NCBI GenBank assembly: GCA_902788445.1
Contig: CADAKE010000015.1
Location: 1-43,358 of the forward strand
Origin: an uncultured Eubacteriales bacterium
GTDB taxonomy: Bacteria > Bacillota > Clostridia > Christensenellales > Aristaeellaceae
Reading direction: 5' to 3'
DNA: 43,358 nt
Within the stretch, counting starts at the first letter, position 1. Each line of letters begins with the position of its first letter. Shown piece by piece: positions 14,324-21,667 of the stretch. The notes under the pieces were generated by a model that saw only the letters and a list, made by a program, of their open reading frames with translations, did not search any database and was not told the DNA's origin. The position numbers were made by a program, and so were the translations under genes.

Positions 14324-15559
14324 ATGTCAATGCAAACGGAAAGCAGGGCGGCGGGTCTTTCGCGCCTGCTGCAAGGGTCGGCTCCGGGGCAGAGCGAACT
14401 GCTGGATGAAATCACGGTGGGTCTGGATTCTCTGACGGGTTTTCTAAAGGAGCAATATCTGCAAAGCTATATCCCGGCGGGCGGCAGTAAAATCAAATTT
14501 GTCGCGGGCCGTCCGGGGTGCGGGAAAACCCACTTCGCCCAGGTCATGCTGAAAGAAGCGGAAACGGCGGGCTTTCTGACCGTGTCCTTTTCAGCAAAAA
14601 AGGTGTGGCTCCACGATTTCCGGGAAATCTATCTGGAGATTCTTCGCCAGTGCGGCATTGAGCGCGTGCTTTCCGGGTGTGCCCGGCAAATCATCCGGGA
14701 ACTGGGCTATGACCCGAACGCGATCCAGCCGGGAAAGAATCTGATGGATTACCTGGCGGAACGGGGCGAAGGCGATCCGCTTTCCAAGGGAGAGATTCGT
14801 GCCGCATTGCGCCAATACTTTACGCGAAATCCCCGCCTGGACAACACGTTCGCTGGGTGCTGCCAACTGCTGACGGGCGGCCTGCTGGGCCATCCGCTGC
14901 TGGAAAACGCCAACCGGGAACTGATACTGGGTTATCTGCATGGGGACAAATCCGTGAAGCTGGCCCAGATGCGGGCTTTGGGCTTATCGCCCGCCGGAAT
15001 CACCAAGTATAACGCCCGGCATTTGCTGCGCTCTCTGTGCGAAATCGTGCGTCTGGCAGGGTTTCAGGGCCTGCTGATCGTGATTGACGACATGGAAACG
15101 CTGCTGAACCGCGCTTCGGATGACACGATTCGATATACCAAGCTGCGCCGGGAGGACACCTATGAAAGCATCCGCCAGTTGATCGACGATATCGACAGCA
15201 TGAGAAACGTCATGTTCTTCCTCTGCTTCCGTCGGGAACTGATGGACGACGACAGCTACGGCATGAAATCCTATCAGGCGCTGTGGATGCGGATTCAGAA
15301 CGAGGTCGTTTCCACCCGGTTCAACCGTTTCGCGGACATCATCGACCTGGATCGTTACGCCGATGAAATGTACAGCGCGGATGCGCTGTGTGAAATGTCC
15401 CGAAAGCTGGCCTGGGCGCTGGTGGAGGCGGAGAAGGAACTGACGCCCCTCAGCCATGAACAGGCACAAGAAATCATCGGCCGGGCGGAATTCGGCGGGC
15501 TGGGGCTGCCTTATCTCATGAACCGCGCTTTGGTGGAAGGAGGCGGAAGCGATGTTTGA
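14324..15559 (+). CDS. BrxC/BrxD-like (DUF2791) P-loop ATPase, first of two
   Basis: A 411-residue ATPase with Walker A GRPGCGKT (62-69) and Walker B LLIVIDDMETLL (250-261), followed by a FFLCFRREL strand as a sensor-like region. The layout resembles BREX-system ATP-binding proteins (BrxC/BrxD, DUF2791): an N-terminal helical lead-in, a P-loop, a long helical insert (about 100-245) and a C-terminal helical lid. The ATG has GGGAGG about 8 bp upstream. It overlaps the next ATPase gene by 8 bp, which suggests that the two are made together and may form a mixed complex. No other BREX genes (pglX, pglZ, brxA, brxB, brxL) lie in the window. Assignment to the family is from motif memory, not a search. 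Confidence 0.75.
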   Translation: MSMQTESRAAGLSRLLQGSAPGQSELLDEITVGLDSLTGFLKEQYLQSYIPAGGSKIKFVAGRPGCGKTHFAQVMLKEAETAGFLTVSFSAKKVWLHDFREIYLEILRQCGIERVLSGCARQIIRELGYDPNAIQPGKNLMDYLAERGEGDPLSKGEIRAALRQYFTRNPRLDNTFAGCCQLLTGGLLGHPLLENANRELILGYLHGDKSVKLAQMRALGLSPAGITKYNARHLLRSLCEIVRLAGFQGLLIVIDDMETLLNRASDDTIRYTKLRREDTYESIRQLIDDIDSMRNVMFFLCFRRELMDDDSYGMKSYQALWMRIQNEVVSTRFNRFADIIDLDRYADEMYSADALCEMSRKLAWALVEAEKELTPLSHEQAQEIIGRAEFGGLGLPYLMNRALVEGGGSDV

Positions 15560-16763
15560 TTTCAACGCCAGGCATGTGATCGAAGCCCTGCGCTCCGGCG
15601 TTCCTTCCCGCGCTGTGGGGGAATACTTCTCCGAAGCCCGGCCCGGGATGATGAAAAAGATTCTCTCCCGCATGGAGGATGTTAAGGAAACAGGCCGGTC
15701 CGGCGGCATGATCTTTACCGGGCGGTACGGCGAGGGGAAAACGCATCTGCTCAACACCGTATTCAACATGGCGTTTTCCGAAAACATGGCGGTTTCCTAT
15801 GTTTCTCTTGGCAAAGAAACGCCCATGGATAAACCCTGGCTGCTGTATCAGAAGCTGATCGCCAATACGTATCTTCCCGGCGCGCAGCAGCCCGGCTTCC
15901 GCTCCAAACTGGAAGAAATGACCCAGGGCAGCAGCGTGGCGAATGAATTGATGGCTTACGCCGCCAAGGAACTGGATACGGATAAGCTGTACTTTTTGCT
16001 GAAAGCGTTTTTAGGCACCCAGGAGGAGGAAGAGCGTTCCGCTTTCCTGAACGACCTGGAGGGCGATTTTGTTTCCGGCGCGGTCATCAAAAAAAGCTAT
16101 CGCCGCATCGTCGGCGCCCCAGCCAAATTCAATCAGAATTTCAGCAAAACCAGGCATGCCATGGACTACTTCTATTTCATGAGCCATCTGCTCCGGCAGC
16201 TTGGATGCGGCGGCTGGGTGCTGCTGTTTGATGAAGCGGAGCTGATGGGCCGCCTTGGCAAGAAAGCCCGGGCGAAGGGCTATCGGGAAATGCAGGCGTT
16301 TTTACAGCCCAGTTCCCGATTGGAAAACGTATTCAGCCTGTTCGCGTTCAGCGCTTCCTACACGGAGGATGTGATCGAAAAGAAACACGAAGCCGAAAAC
16401 ATCGCCACTGTGTTTGCCGATGATTCCGCCAGCCTGAAAGCCGCCAGCGCCACCCTGAACGCGATCCTCGGCGCGCCGGAGTTGGCTCCCCTGACGAAAG
16501 AGGAAATCACGCAGGTGCTCCTGAGCATCCAGGATTTTCATGGCCGCGCCTACGACTGGCATCCCGCCGTCTCCCCGGAAAAAATCTGGGCCGCCACCGA
16601 ATCCGGCGGTTATCTCCTTCGCACGAAAATCCGCGCCGCCATTGAATTTTTCGATCAGCTATACCAGTACGGGGAAGCCGGAAAAACAAAAATTTCTGAT
16701 TTGGGCAAGGAATCCTTTGAAGAGGATGAAACCCCTGAATTACCCGATTTGGATGATCTGTAA
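15552..16763 (+). CDS. BrxD-like (DUF2791) P-loop ATPase, second of two
   Basis: A 403-residue ATPase. The start MFDFNARHVIEALRSGVPSR is typical of BrxD-type proteins. Walker A is GRYGEGKT (57-64, in FTGRYGEGKTHLLN). A conserved VSLGKETPMDKP strand follows, then Walker B WVLLFDEAELMGR (222-234). A FAFSAS stretch may be sensor 1. The C-terminus is acidic (EEDETPELPDLDDL). The ATG at 15552 has GGAGG 8 bp upstream and overlaps the preceding gene by 8 bp. The two ATPases share a layout but differ in sequence, so they look like old paralogues. BrxD with a helicase is known in type 2 BREX; here only the helicase-plus-ATPases part is present. Confidence 0.8.
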   Translation: MFDFNARHVIEALRSGVPSRAVGEYFSEARPGMMKKILSRMEDVKETGRSGGMIFTGRYGEGKTHLLNTVFNMAFSENMAVSYVSLGKETPMDKPWLLYQKLIANTYLPGAQQPGFRSKLEEMTQGSSVANELMAYAAKELDTDKLYFLLKAFLGTQEEEERSAFLNDLEGDFVSGAVIKKSYRRIVGAPAKFNQNFSKTRHAMDYFYFMSHLLRQLGCGGWVLLFDEAELMGRLGKKARAKGYREMQAFLQPSSRLENVFSLFAFSASYTEDVIEKKHEAENIATVFADDSASLKAASATLNAILGAPELAPLTKEEITQVLLSIQDFHGRAYDWHPAVSPEKIWAATESGGYLLRTKIRAAIEFFDQLYQYGEAGKTKISDLGKESFEEDETPELPDLDDL

Positions 16764-17094
16764 ACAGTTTTTCACAAGCACCATCGTCCAGCATACGGCA
16801 GGAACCCGATGCGCTTATTCCAGGAACAGAACGCGCTCCTTCTGTACCCGCCAGAATGCAGGAAGGATCATCGGCGTGACCGTGGAGAAGATATCGAGCA
16901 GGAAAATTTGAAAGGTTCACAAAGACCGGCGATGCAGGCACCGCGTGGCGCGTACATCGCCGGTCTTCTCTAAAGCAATCTGCTGTGTTGCAGCCCTTCT
17001 TAATGGAAGCATCTCATTGCAGTTTTTCCGCCCGGGAGCGCAGCGACAGGAAAAACCGAGGGAGACGAAGCGCGGGCAACAGTATGCGGAAGGA
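16764..17094. other. Gene-poor spacer after the ATPase operon
   Basis: It holds the terminator-like hairpin at 16922-16967. On the minus strand at about 16809-16909 there is a hydrophobic frame without a start codon (FLLDIFSTVTPMILPAFW, then RVQKERVLFLE and a stop). This may be the remnant of a membrane protein, but it is short and unassigned. The remainder (16970-17094) shows no clear signal. Confidence 0.35.
16922..16967 (+). terminator. Terminator-like hairpin after the ATPase operon
   Basis: Perfect 13-bp stem AAGACCGGCGATG / CATCGCCGGTCTT with a 20-bp loop, followed by CTCT rather than a T-run. It lies about 160 bp after the last stop, so termination is plausible but weak evidence. Confidence 0.5.
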
Positions 17095-17736
17095 TCAATA
17101 GCTGTTGAAAATGCTGTCGGGAGAAGCGTCATAGAGAAGATTGAAGATTTCCACTTCAAAATCGTCCGCGCTGTACCGCACAAAGTCAACGCCCCTGCTC
17201 TTGGCGAACAGCTGGAAGCTGACGTTAAAGGCTTCAAAAATGGCCTGCATTTCGTTCCGCTGATAGCCAAACTTGTCCGCCTCGCAGCAAGTGGACACAT
17301 AGAGACCGTCCAGCACGCCGGTGTAGCTGAGAATCCATTTGCCCTCCGCGTTCAGGCCGTAGTAGCGGTAAATCCGCTGGGAGCTGTTGTAATTTGGCCG
17401 AAGCATGACGCTCTTGCTGTGCTTGGGATAGTTTTCCGTGAAAAAATCCTTCCAGGCTTCGACTTCCTCTTTGGGCACATCCTTGGTCTGCATTCCCTCA
17501 AATTCCGGAACATAGGTCAGGGTGCTGATCACCTGCTTATCCGTTCCGGGAATTGTGAAGTAGATGTAATCGCTCATTCCGTCGGTGGAACGGAATTCGG
17601 CCAGCACCTCCAGGGTATCCGGCATCATGACTTCCGAGCCCAGCACAGGAGACTGGTATTTCGTTTCCAGCGCCATTGCCGGCACACAGGCAAGCAGGAG
17701 CGCCGCGGCCAGCAGGAAAGCCATTGCTTTTTTCAT
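17095..17736 (-). CDS. Secreted protein of unknown function
   Basis: A 213-residue protein with a classic signal peptide: MKKAMAFLLAAALLLACVPA, with probable cleavage after AMA. A lipobox-like LLAC (14-17) makes a lipoprotein possible, but the position and the following VPAMA favour signal peptidase I. The mature part is a mixed alpha/beta domain of about 190 residues with no family I recognise. It contains a CC pair (TCCEADKFGYQR). The ATG at 17736 has an AAGAGGT site. It stands alone, with a promoter-like TATAAT at 17809-17814 and an inverted repeat beside it. Confidence 0.75.
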   Translation of the reverse strand: MKKAMAFLLAAALLLACVPAMALETKYQSPVLGSEVMMPDTLEVLAEFRSTDGMSDYIYFTIPGTDKQVISTLTYVPEFEGMQTKDVPKEEVEAWKDFFTENYPKHSKSVMLRPNYNSSQRIYRYYGLNAEGKWILSYTGVLDGLYVSTCCEADKFGYQRNEMQAIFEAFNVSFQLFAKSRGVDFVRYSADDFEVEIFNLLYDASPDSIFNSY

Positions 17737-17808
17737 TGGAATTTACCTCTTTTCTTTGTATTCCCTGTTAAAAACAGCGCGGAAATATTTCCGTTTCGCG
17801 CTGCTTGT

Positions 17809-17832
17809 ATTATACAGGAAACCCTCCTGTTT
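17809..17832 (-). promoter_or_regulatory. -10 box and overlapping inverted repeat of the secreted-protein gene
   Basis: Minus-strand TATAAT at 17809-17814; no good -35 box was found. ACAGGA / TCCTGT arms (about 17814-17831) lie directly upstream, where a regulator could act. Confidence 0.4.
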
Positions 17833-17878
17833 TGTATAGTCCCAATTTTGTAACAATTTTGTAAAGAATTTTATCATC

Positions 17879-17907
17879 TTGACAATGAAAGCAGGCAATG
17901 ATATGCT
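17879..17907 (+). promoter_or_regulatory. Promoter of the esterase-like gene
   Basis: -35 TTGACA (17879-17884), 17-bp spacer, -10 TATGCT (17902-17907), about 28 bp before the ATG at 17935. Confidence 0.75.
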
Positions 17908-17934
17908 TCCGGTTGACAGCGAGGGGGAACGAAT

Positions 17935-18588
17935 ATGACAGCATTTGGCAGCGGCAACGCGGAATATGTTCTCATCCAGCCGGTGGACGAACATGACCTG
18001 GCGGAGATGGAGCAGGAGGTTTCCTTTCTTCAGGAAAAGGCGGGAGGGGCTTTTCTGCTCCTGCCCGTGAAAGCGGCCGACTGGAACCGGGATTTGTCGC
18101 CCTGGCCCGCCCCGCCGGTATTCGGGAAGGAGGGCTTTGGCGACGGCGCGCGGGACATGCTGCGTCTGATCCGGGAAGAAATCATTCCGAACGCCCGGCA
18201 GGAATACGGCCTTTCCGAGCATACAAAAATGATTTTGGGCGGCTACTCCCTGGCCGGTTTGTTTTCCCTGTGGTGCGGCCATGAATCCAGTCTCTTCCAT
18301 GGCATCGCCGCCGCGTCGCCGTCGGTGTGGTTCCCCGGTTTTCTGGGCTATGCCAGGCAGCGTCCCATCCAAACAAAGGCGGTTTATCTCAGCCTGGGCG
18401 ACCGGGAGGAGCGGACCAGGAATCCCGTCATGCGCCAGGTGGGCGACAGCATCCGCGCCTTATACGCCCATTATGAAAGCATCCCGGACGTGAAAGCCGC
18501 GCTTCAATGGAACGGGGGCAATCACTTCCAGGACGCGGGGCTCCGTACCGCGAAGGCGTTCGCGTGGGTCATGGACGCGCTGAGGTGA
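17935..18588 (+). CDS. Alpha/beta-hydrolase of the esterase-D / Fes-like type
   Basis: A 217-residue cytoplasmic protein (no signal peptide). The nucleophile elbow GGYSLAG has the catalytic Ser, and a C-terminal GGNHF carries the likely catalytic His. The strand AVYLSLGDREE is placed where the acid residue and the conserved GD turn occur in this family. The sequence around IIPNARQEYGLSEHTKMILG matches putative-esterase (siderophore esterase or S-formylglutathione hydrolase) proteins. The N-terminal part is shorter than in most relatives. The ATG follows a GAGGGGG site and a strong promoter at 17879-17907. Substrate unknown. Confidence 0.75.
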   Translation: MTAFGSGNAEYVLIQPVDEHDLAEMEQEVSFLQEKAGGAFLLLPVKAADWNRDLSPWPAPPVFGKEGFGDGARDMLRLIREEIIPNARQEYGLSEHTKMILGGYSLAGLFSLWCGHESSLFHGIAAASPSVWFPGFLGYARQRPIQTKAVYLSLGDREERTRNPVMRQVGDSIRALYAHYESIPDVKAALQWNGGNHFQDAGLRTAKAFAWVMDALR

Positions 18589-18730
18589 AGGATTCATTCT
18601 CCCCTTCCGTTTCCGGCGCTTCGTCCTCCGGGTCAAAGAGCGCGTCCCCGCCCGGGTCGCGGCGGCGCAGCAGGCTTTCCATCAGGCCCTTGCGATAGAG
18701 GGCGGCAGGCGGAGCGTTTCTTTTTTCCAT
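18569..18730 (-). CDS. Possible 53-residue protein convergent with the esterase gene
   Basis: The minus-strand frame starts at the ATG at 18730 with an AAAGGA site about 12 bp away. It encodes MEKRNAPPAALYRKGLMESL followed by LRRRDPGGDALFDPEDEAPE and an acidic tail. The composition is protein-like (charged, helix-forming, Asp/Glu-rich end), and it fills an otherwise gene-free 236-bp gap. It overlaps the 3' end of the esterase gene by 20 bp. No homologue is recalled, so it may still be chance. Confidence 0.45.
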   Translation of the reverse strand: MEKRNAPPAALYRKGLMESLLRRRDPGGDALFDPEDEAPETEGENESFTSARP

Positions 18731-18824
18731 GGATTTCTTGTTCCTTTCCGGTGTTTTTTCAGGTATATTTTGCGGGCAAACGGGCCAATTTATACCGTAG
18801 AAACGCGACAAGGAGGGAGATTCT

Positions 18825-19259
18825 TTGAAGAAGTTTTTTACGGTGCTTTTGTGGCTGGGTCTGGCCGCGAGCCTGATCGCGCTTGTATCCATGGCGGGCG
18901 GAAGAAACGCCCTGCGGGAGGAAGCGCAAAAGAGCCAGCAGAAATACGAAGCGCTGAAAACCCGGTATGACCGGGAAAAGGCGGATTGGCAGTCCGCTTC
19001 CGCCGAGCTGTCCGCCGACAACACGGCGCTGACCCTGGAAAAACAGGCGCTCGCCGCCGCTTTAAGCGAGGTTCAGCAGGAAATGGACACCGTGAAAGCG
19101 GAACGAGAAACGCTCACCGCGGAAAACACAGAAGCCTCCGGCAAGCTGTCCGAAATTTTAGCGGTGCTGATGCCGGAGGAACAGACGGAGCAGGAAGCGC
19201 AGGACAGCCATCTGCCGCGGCCGTCTCGTCTTTTCCGCCCCGAACCCCTGCCCATGTAA
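18825..19259 (+). CDS. Membrane-anchored coiled-coil protein
   Basis: A 144-residue protein starting at TTG 18825, chosen because AAGGAGGG lies about 8 bp upstream and the product then begins MKKFFTVLLWLGLAASLIAL, a transmembrane anchor or uncleaved signal. Residues about 30-110 are a charged heptad helix (EEAQKSQQKYEALKTRYDRE onward) predicted to be a long coiled coil outside the membrane. The tail is Pro-rich. This looks like a structural or divisome-type small protein, but no family is assigned. A TATATT -10 box is at 18763-18768. A strong terminator follows. Confidence 0.7.
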   Translation: MKKFFTVLLWLGLAASLIALVSMAGGRNALREEAQKSQQKYEALKTRYDREKADWQSASAELSADNTALTLEKQALAAALSEVQQEMDTVKAERETLTAENTEASGKLSEILAVLMPEEQTEQEAQDSHLPRPSRLFRPEPLPM

Positions 19260-19263
19260 TGGC

Positions 19264-19299
19264 AATGACCCGCCGAACACACCCGGCGGGTCATTTTTT
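19264..19299 (+). terminator. Rho-independent terminator
   Basis: AATGACCCGCCG / CGGCGGGTCATT 12-bp stem (19264-19275 and 19284-19295) running into TTTTTTG. It follows the coiled-coil gene by 4 bp and may also serve the convergent surface-protein gene. Confidence 0.9.
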
Positions 19300-19308
19300 G
19301 CGGGGAGA

Positions 19309-21420
19309 TTATTGATCAATCATAGCGCCGCAATAAGCGAACGCGGCCGTTTCGATGGCCTGGATGGTATCCGGCAGCGTGATCTTTTTCAGGGTTTTGT
19401 TATCCTTGAATACGGCGGGGCCAATACCAATCACGGTGTAGCTTTTGTTCTGAATGTCAATCACGGACGGAATGGTCAGGCTTTCCGCTTTCCCCCGGTA
19501 GGCGGTCACGACCGCTCCGTCCGGCGTCGCGGTATACACCACGCCGTCCAATTCCGTCTCCTTCGGGCTTGTGTCCTCCGCTTCGATGTGCGCGGGCGCC
19601 GAAAAACCGCTCTTGATATACACGTCGGCTTCCGGAACCGACAGGACGGCCACAGCCCGATAGGTGTATTGGTTCCGCGAAAAGTCCAGGCCGGTGTCCA
19701 GATATGAAAGCTCCTTCGTCTGCTGAACCAGCGTTTCATTTTCGCCGTTCACCCAGCGGTACAGCTCATAGCTCGACGCGTTGTCCACCGGGCTCCAGGT
19801 GATCTTGGCGGTGTCTTCGCTTTCCCGCCACGCGAAAACCGCCGACGGCTCGGAAAGCGCCAGCGCTTCCGCCACGTTCGAGGATGCGCTCAGGCCGCGT
19901 CCGGACGTTCCCGCGGATGAAAGCCTCGCCCGCACGGAATAGCGGTACGTATTCACGGCGAAATCCAGGCCGGTGTCAAGATAAGAGGTCTCCCCCAGGC
20001 TGGCGAGCAGGATAAACTCCCCGCCGTTCACGGAACGGTAGAGCTCGTAGCCAGCGGCCCGCTTCACTGAAGTCCATATCACTTTCGCCGAGCCGCCGCT
20101 GACCTGCCAGGCTGATACAGCAGGCGCGGAAAGGGAGCTCTCCGCGGCGGAAGAGGACGGGCTTTTCATGCCGAAGTATTCAGGCGAAAGCGTTTCCCCG
20201 GCGGTGGGTTCGGGCCGGACTGCCGCTCCATTGGCCCGGCCGGGCTTCCCCCAGGATGGGACGGAGGTCGGCCTTGAGGTGGCTTCATAGCGCGCGGAGG
20301 GACCGAAGCCGTTCAAATCGACCTGCTGGCCGAGAAGAACGGAAACCGTTTTCGATTCGATTGTATGGACCCCGTCCGTGATAACGCACTTGAACCGCCG
20401 GTTCGCGCGCGCGCTCGTCACCGTGAAGCTGAGCACATTGGTCGAAGCGTTCTGGAACGCGGCGCTGCTGTTCTCGATTTTCGACCACTCGCCGCCGCTG
20501 GCGCTTTGCTGCATCCATTGATATTGGATGGAACCGCCGCCTTCGGCCACCACAATGAAAGACACGGCATCCCCGATTTGCGCATGAACGCTGGCGGGCT
20601 GCCGGGTAATTTTCAGGGAACCGGATGAGGAAACGGCCTGATTCTGAACCGGGGCCTGCGGTGCCGGGGAAGTCCTCCCCGACGTCGGCTGAGCGGTGGG
20701 CCTGGCCGCGCCAAATCCGCTTCCCGTGTTTTTTACTGCGCTGTCATTTGCTCTGCCATAGGCGGTTCCGCTCGTTTGTCCAGGCTGTCTTTGCGCGTTT
20801 GGCGCGCCGCTGACGGGCCTTGCTGTGCTGGACGGGATGGCCGTTCTGCGTTCGGCCGTCTGGACGGAATTGTTCTTCGCCTGCTGCCCGAACCTGCCGC
20901 TCAGCTTCGGGCAGCCTTTGAAGGCGTTCTGGCCGACCGTGGTCAATCGGCTGTTCCCGCCGGTTCGGATCGTTTGAAGATTGACGCAGTTTTCAAAAGC
21001 GCCGTCTTGAATCTCCGCCACCGAGTCGGGCAGGGAAACGGAAATGAGCGCGCTGTTTCCGGCGAAAGCGCCGCTGCAAATCACCCGCACGCCCTCCGGA
21101 ACGGCCACAGAGGACGACCTCCCCTGATATTTGACAAGCGCGTCCCCATTGATCACAAAGTCAGAGGTTTTTGCGGAAGAAGCATTTTTCTCCGGCAAGG
21201 CGCGGGCGTTCGGCGTCTGCGTGGGCGCGGCCCGTCCGCCGTAGGCATTCGTTTCCGCGTCAAGCTGGCCGTCCTGCCATGGATCAGGAGCATCCTCCCA
21301 GTAGAGGGTGTCGTCTTCTGCAAAAAAGTATATATCTTCCGCTGATGCGCCCGCGGGCATATACATGCCGCACAGCATGACGGCTGCCGCCAGCAGGGCC
21401 AGAACACATTTTTTTCTCAT
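19309..21420 (-). CDS. Secreted BspA-like surface protein with LRR-5, Ig-like and FN3 domains
   Basis: A 703-residue protein. ATG 21420 is chosen over an upstream frame start because of GGAGG 6 bp before it and the signal peptide it opens (MRKKCVLALLAAAVMLCGMY, cleavage near GASA). In order: a BspA-type leucine-rich repeat block (about 90-175: GVRVICSGAFAGNSALISVS, AEIQDGAFENCVNLQTI), a Ser/Thr/Gln/Pro-rich linker, an Ig-like domain (about 270-365), two fibronectin-III-like repeats each with a YELYR...LDTGLDF pattern, and a C-terminal half LRR block (LTIPSVIDIQNKSYTVIGIG to AFAYCGAMIDQ) that stops in mid-repeat. Such proteins mediate adhesion. No sortase or anchor motif is seen. Its promoter is at 21461-21489. 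Confidence 0.85.
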   Translation of the reverse strand: MRKKCVLALLAAAVMLCGMYMPAGASAEDIYFFAEDDTLYWEDAPDPWQDGQLDAETNAYGGRAAPTQTPNARALPEKNASSAKTSDFVINGDALVKYQGRSSSVAVPEGVRVICSGAFAGNSALISVSLPDSVAEIQDGAFENCVNLQTIRTGGNSRLTTVGQNAFKGCPKLSGRFGQQAKNNSVQTAERRTAIPSSTARPVSGAPNAQRQPGQTSGTAYGRANDSAVKNTGSGFGAARPTAQPTSGRTSPAPQAPVQNQAVSSSGSLKITRQPASVHAQIGDAVSFIVVAEGGGSIQYQWMQQSASGGEWSKIENSSAAFQNASTNVLSFTVTSARANRRFKCVITDGVHTIESKTVSVLLGQQVDLNGFGPSARYEATSRPTSVPSWGKPGRANGAAVRPEPTAGETLSPEYFGMKSPSSSAAESSLSAPAVSAWQVSGGSAKVIWTSVKRAAGYELYRSVNGGEFILLASLGETSYLDTGLDFAVNTYRYSVRARLSSAGTSGRGLSASSNVAEALALSEPSAVFAWRESEDTAKITWSPVDNASSYELYRWVNGENETLVQQTKELSYLDTGLDFSRNQYTYRAVAVLSVPEADVYIKSGFSAPAHIEAEDTSPKETELDGVVYTATPDGAVVTAYRGKAESLTIPSVIDIQNKSYTVIGIGPAVFKDNKTLKKITLPDTIQAIETAAFAYCGAMIDQ

Positions 21421-21460
21421 CGGTTTCCTCCATGAGCGCTTGACCTTTCCGCTCTTCCCT

Positions 21461-21489
21461 ATCATACCGCAAACGGCCTGCAATTTCAA
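21461..21489 (-). promoter_or_regulatory. Promoter of the BspA-like gene
   Basis: Minus strand: -35 TTGAAA (21484-21489), 17-bp spacer, -10 TATGAT (21461-21466). A MITE-like element ends 17 bp upstream of the -35 box. Confidence 0.75.
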
Positions 21490-21506
21490 TACTTTCCCTT
21501 CCGGGG

Positions 21507-21650
21507 ACAGGGCAATCGCTTACGAAACAATGTGAGACCTGGAATTAACAACCATGCAATTGTAGGGGCGGATATCATCCGCCCGCATCCTGTAAATCAT
21601 TCATTTTTGAAACAGTTTTGTAACTTAATTGCAATAAGCGATTGCCCTGT
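21507..21650. mobile_element. 144-bp MITE-like element with 16-bp TIRs and 7-bp target duplication
   Basis: Terminal repeats ACAGGGCAATCGCTTA (21507-21522) and TAAGCGATTGCCCTGT (21635-21650) are perfect inverse copies. Both ends are flanked by the direct repeat TCCGGGG (21500-21506 and 21651-21657), as expected for a target-site duplication. There is no coding capacity. It carries one copy of the REPIN-type 24-bp arm (21562-21585). It is inserted between the BspA-like promoter and the end of the EPS operon. Confidence 0.8.
21562..21585. repeat. Single REP-type arm inside the MITE
   Basis: Identical over 24 bp to the left arms at 2305-2328 and 2872-2895, but no inverted partner is present. 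It lies wholly inside the element at 21507-21650. Confidence 0.9.
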
Positions 21651-21667
21651 TCCGGGGAACGGTCCGT

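Noticed and set aside
11804..16763. Calling the module a complete BREX locus
   Set aside because: No pglX, pglZ, brxA, brxB or brxL gene is present; only ATPase and helicase parts resemble BREX.
17036..17090. GC-rich stretch before the secreted-protein stop considered as another repeat arm
   Set aside because: No second copy or inverse partner could be found within the window.
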